NCBI GenBank assembly: GCA_004325065.1
Contig: PITI01000154.1
Coordinates: 1-18,764, forward strand
Reading direction: 5' to 3'
DNA length: 18,764 nt
DNA from: Hamiltosporidium magnivora
Lineage: Eukaryota; Microsporidia; Dubosqiidae
Translations under genes and position numbers: made by a program
Notes under the pieces: model-generated
The model's database searches: none
What the model was told of the DNA's origin: nothing
Seen by the model: only the letters and a program-made list of their open reading frames with translations
Shown: positions 16,602 to 18,764 of the stretch, one piece after another
Layout: each line of letters opens with the position of its first letter
Numbering within the stretch: position 1 is the stretch's first letter

Positions 16602-17673
16602 CGCGAAGAGTAAGAGCTTTTTTACAGATTAAAATTTGAAATACCTCCAAAATCGAATAAGATATCAGATGGTCAAAGCGCCGGCTCAAATTCTCGCACA
16701 AAAATTTTCAATGAACAATCTAACAAAATTAAACGGAAAAAAATATAAAATAAATCAGCCAAAAAAATAGGAAACAACGAATTTTAAATAATTTTTATCT
16801 TATTGTATACTCGAAGAAGAATTTATTTTTCATATTTTAATATGTTATAATGAAAATTTGGGTTTGAATACACATCTTGTGAAGTTTATTCTTGCTTATA
16901 TCGAAGCGTAAGTGAATAAAGAAATGGAAAGCAACATGATAATTTCATTATCTGATACATCATGCCTAACGAAAAATATTTTCTTTATAAAGAACAAAAA
17001 GGCTTTATACTTTATTAAAACAAACGAAAAATTGAAAAGGTGAAAAATTTATGACGAAATATTCTAAGCTATAGTAGTTATTATTAAATAAAAATGGATT
17101 ATTCGATTTTCTCATAAAATATAAAATTATATTTTATTTAACTTCTAATGGTGAAAGAACGAAAACTACGAAATAACTAGTAAGATCCTATTAATAAACC
17201 TTTTATACAACAATTCTTGATTTAAAATGTTACAAAATCCTTTATTTAAAAGATAGAGCAGTCTCTATCAAATATACCTTTCATCCGGGTGCCTCGAGAG
17301 AGATTACGACATTTAAGAATAAGCAATAATGTGCTAAGTTGACCCAAAAACCCAATCTGAATAAATTAAAAAAGAAAAGAAATGCTGATTTACTAACAAC
17401 TGAAATCCAAGTTGAAATATATTACCGAGAGAGACCAATAGGATAGTAACAAACCAAACCTCCAATATAAGTTACGCAAAGAAAATACTAGAACAATCTG
17501 AATATATGGTACTAAAAATTCAATAATTTCGATGAAAAAAAAAGAGAAACATCATCTTGGTTGTTGAGACTAATCTAACAATCTAGGAGAAACTTTTTTG
17601 CATTAAATGAAAACTCCTATGGGGATCATTTAATATATTTTTTTTATCGAAATATCGATTAAATTTCTTTACA
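16602..17673. other. Gene-free stretch with short coding-like scraps
   Basis: Only short runs look coding-like, for example KRNADLLTTEIQVEIYYRER on the plus strand near 17380-17440. Nothing can be named, and stops are frequent in all frames. Confidence 0.35.
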
Positions 17674-18451
17674 TTGAAATTAATCAACCAAAAAGACGCA
17701 AAATCAGAATCTTTTTTAATGAATTCTATGCAATGTGATAGTGCTATAATTCTATTTGAACTTATGCAAATATTGAAATTTCTCTTCCGCCAAGTTTATT
17801 ACATCACCATATTAACAGAAAAATTTGCTCTCTTTCGAATACCTTGCATTCAGGTAAGAGGATACCAGAATACATTTTTTTGTTTTATTCTGGATAAAGA
17901 TGCGGCAAAAATGAAAGAATATATGTTTGTTGCTAAAGCGTAGATATCCAAATATAATGGAAGAAACATTACTTCATTTGGTTACAGCCTTTTATCCTTC
18001 GAAAAAAAGGCGGGCCAATTAGTAAAAAAACGAAACATCTCGGTTCTTTTTCATGCTCTAAAACCGAAGTAACAAGAGTTCGGGTTATTTAGATTCAAAA
18101 AAATAGGCATGATTCAGCTTTATATTAAAGTAGCTATGGGTTTTCTAAGCGAAACATCAAGTTCACATCAAATGAGACTGCCCGCGACATCTTAGCTTCA
18201 ATAATACATCGATGTATATATATCAAACTGTATCTAGTATAGCATAAAAACCCGAATTTATCTGCTATTCCACTAGTTGTTAGATAGAAAAAACCGAAGC
18301 ACAAATTTTAAACTAAAAAACCGAAGAGAAACCTTATTAAAACCACCACATATATGTTACGTAGAAACAGCTTTTATCATAATAATCACAAATAAGCAAC
18401 GAACTATGCGGCTTAAATACTCATATGATAAATTAGAAAATAGACTTAAAT
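17674..18451 (+). pseudogene. Long decayed plus-strand frame, unidentified
   Basis: One plus-strand frame stays largely open for about 258 codons with only a few stops, where this composition would give many more. It starts with an 89-codon run lacking an ATG at its head (17674-17943; CDSAIILFELMQ, ILDKDAAKMKEYMFVAKA), then ISKYNGRNITSFGYSLL, KKAGQLVKKRNISVLFHALK, GMIQLYIKVAMGFLSETS and, near the end, NKQRTMRLKYSYDKLENR. The base composition is richer in G and C than the spacer around it. I do not recognise the family. A dead transposon or host gene is the likely explanation. Confidence 0.4.
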
Positions 18452-18524
18452 AGTTTATTGAAGCGATATAAATATGAATCCATATAGAACTCAGCATAAA
18501 AAGTACCGAGCTAAAAATTAAAAT

Positions 18525-18764
18525 TAACCACAGGGATTTTTACATCAAAATCTCGAACAGTATTCTTGTGAGAGAACAGGTAGCGTACCTTAGAAATCTT
18601 AAACGGCTTTCGAAACATACAGAATAAGTTTCGGGGTGTTAATGAAATTACAATGAGCATGTGAAGCTAGATTTAGTCATAATTACGAAAGGAATCTCAA
18701 TAAGGCTCAATATTAAAATTAAAATGAAAATGAACAGGCAAATACTAATCTGCTAAAGTAAACG
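18525..18764 (+). pseudogene. Second decayed plus-strand segment, reaching the window edge
   Basis: A plus-strand frame from about 18527 reads HRDFYIKISNSILVREQVAY and LRNLKRLSKHTE up to a stop, then after three close stops resumes as NEHVKLDLVIITKGISIR to another stop near the edge. It is coding-like in composition, shares its strand with the fossil before it and may be the next part of the same dead gene. It is not identified. Confidence 0.35.

Noticed and set aside
1..18764. CRISPR array, bacterial operons or ribosome-binding sites
   Set aside because: No spaced identical repeats, no Shine-Dalgarno pattern and no bacterial gene content; the intron-bearing tRNA-Tyr marks the DNA as eukaryotic.

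Overview
The window reads as nuclear DNA of a fast-evolving, AT-rich eukaryote, most likely a microsporidian with an expanded, gene-poor genome. The grounds are: a tRNA-Tyr(GUA) gene with a 12-nt intron and an oligo-T Pol III stop; short intronless reading frames; ACCCAT motifs a few bases before two start codons (the CCC-like motif reported for microsporidian genes); TATA boxes 27 nt before two other starts; and a decayed retrotransposon whose protein remnants match, from memory, a reverse transcriptase family common in microsporidia. The species cannot be named from the sequence alone.

Left part (1-2804): a dispersed repeat (copy A); a minus-strand gene for a four-helix membrane protein with an SH3-like tail (Sho1-like layout); AT-rich imperfect repeats; a possible 37-residue reading frame; and a gene for a secreted Gly/Ser/Cys-rich protein. 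Middle (2805-9060): mostly gene-free DNA holding an inverted C-terminal scrap of the retrotransposon, a doubtful transposase remnant, a T-rich tract with two orphan CCC motifs, and a second secreted Gly/Ser-rich gene (7177-7701) that is a clear paralogue of the first, promoter included. Then (9065-12706) a nearly full-length but heavily broken R2-type non-LTR retrotransposon on the plus strand, followed by the convergent tRNA-Tyr gene (12868-12951, minus).

Right part (12952-18764): AT-rich spacer, dispersed-repeat copy B, a minus-strand gene for a 276-residue acidic protein with a PPPPLP stretch, repeat copy C, and a final 2.6 kb of coding-like but interrupted frames on both strands that look like gene or transposon fossils I cannot identify.

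Probably four or five protein genes are functional in 18.8 kb. The main points of interest are the paralogous secreted Gly-rich pair with a shared ungapped promoter, the Sho1-like membrane protein, the retrotransposon fossil with readable domain order and dead catalytic positions, and the repeat copies lying beyond the 3' ends of the two CCC-motif genes.
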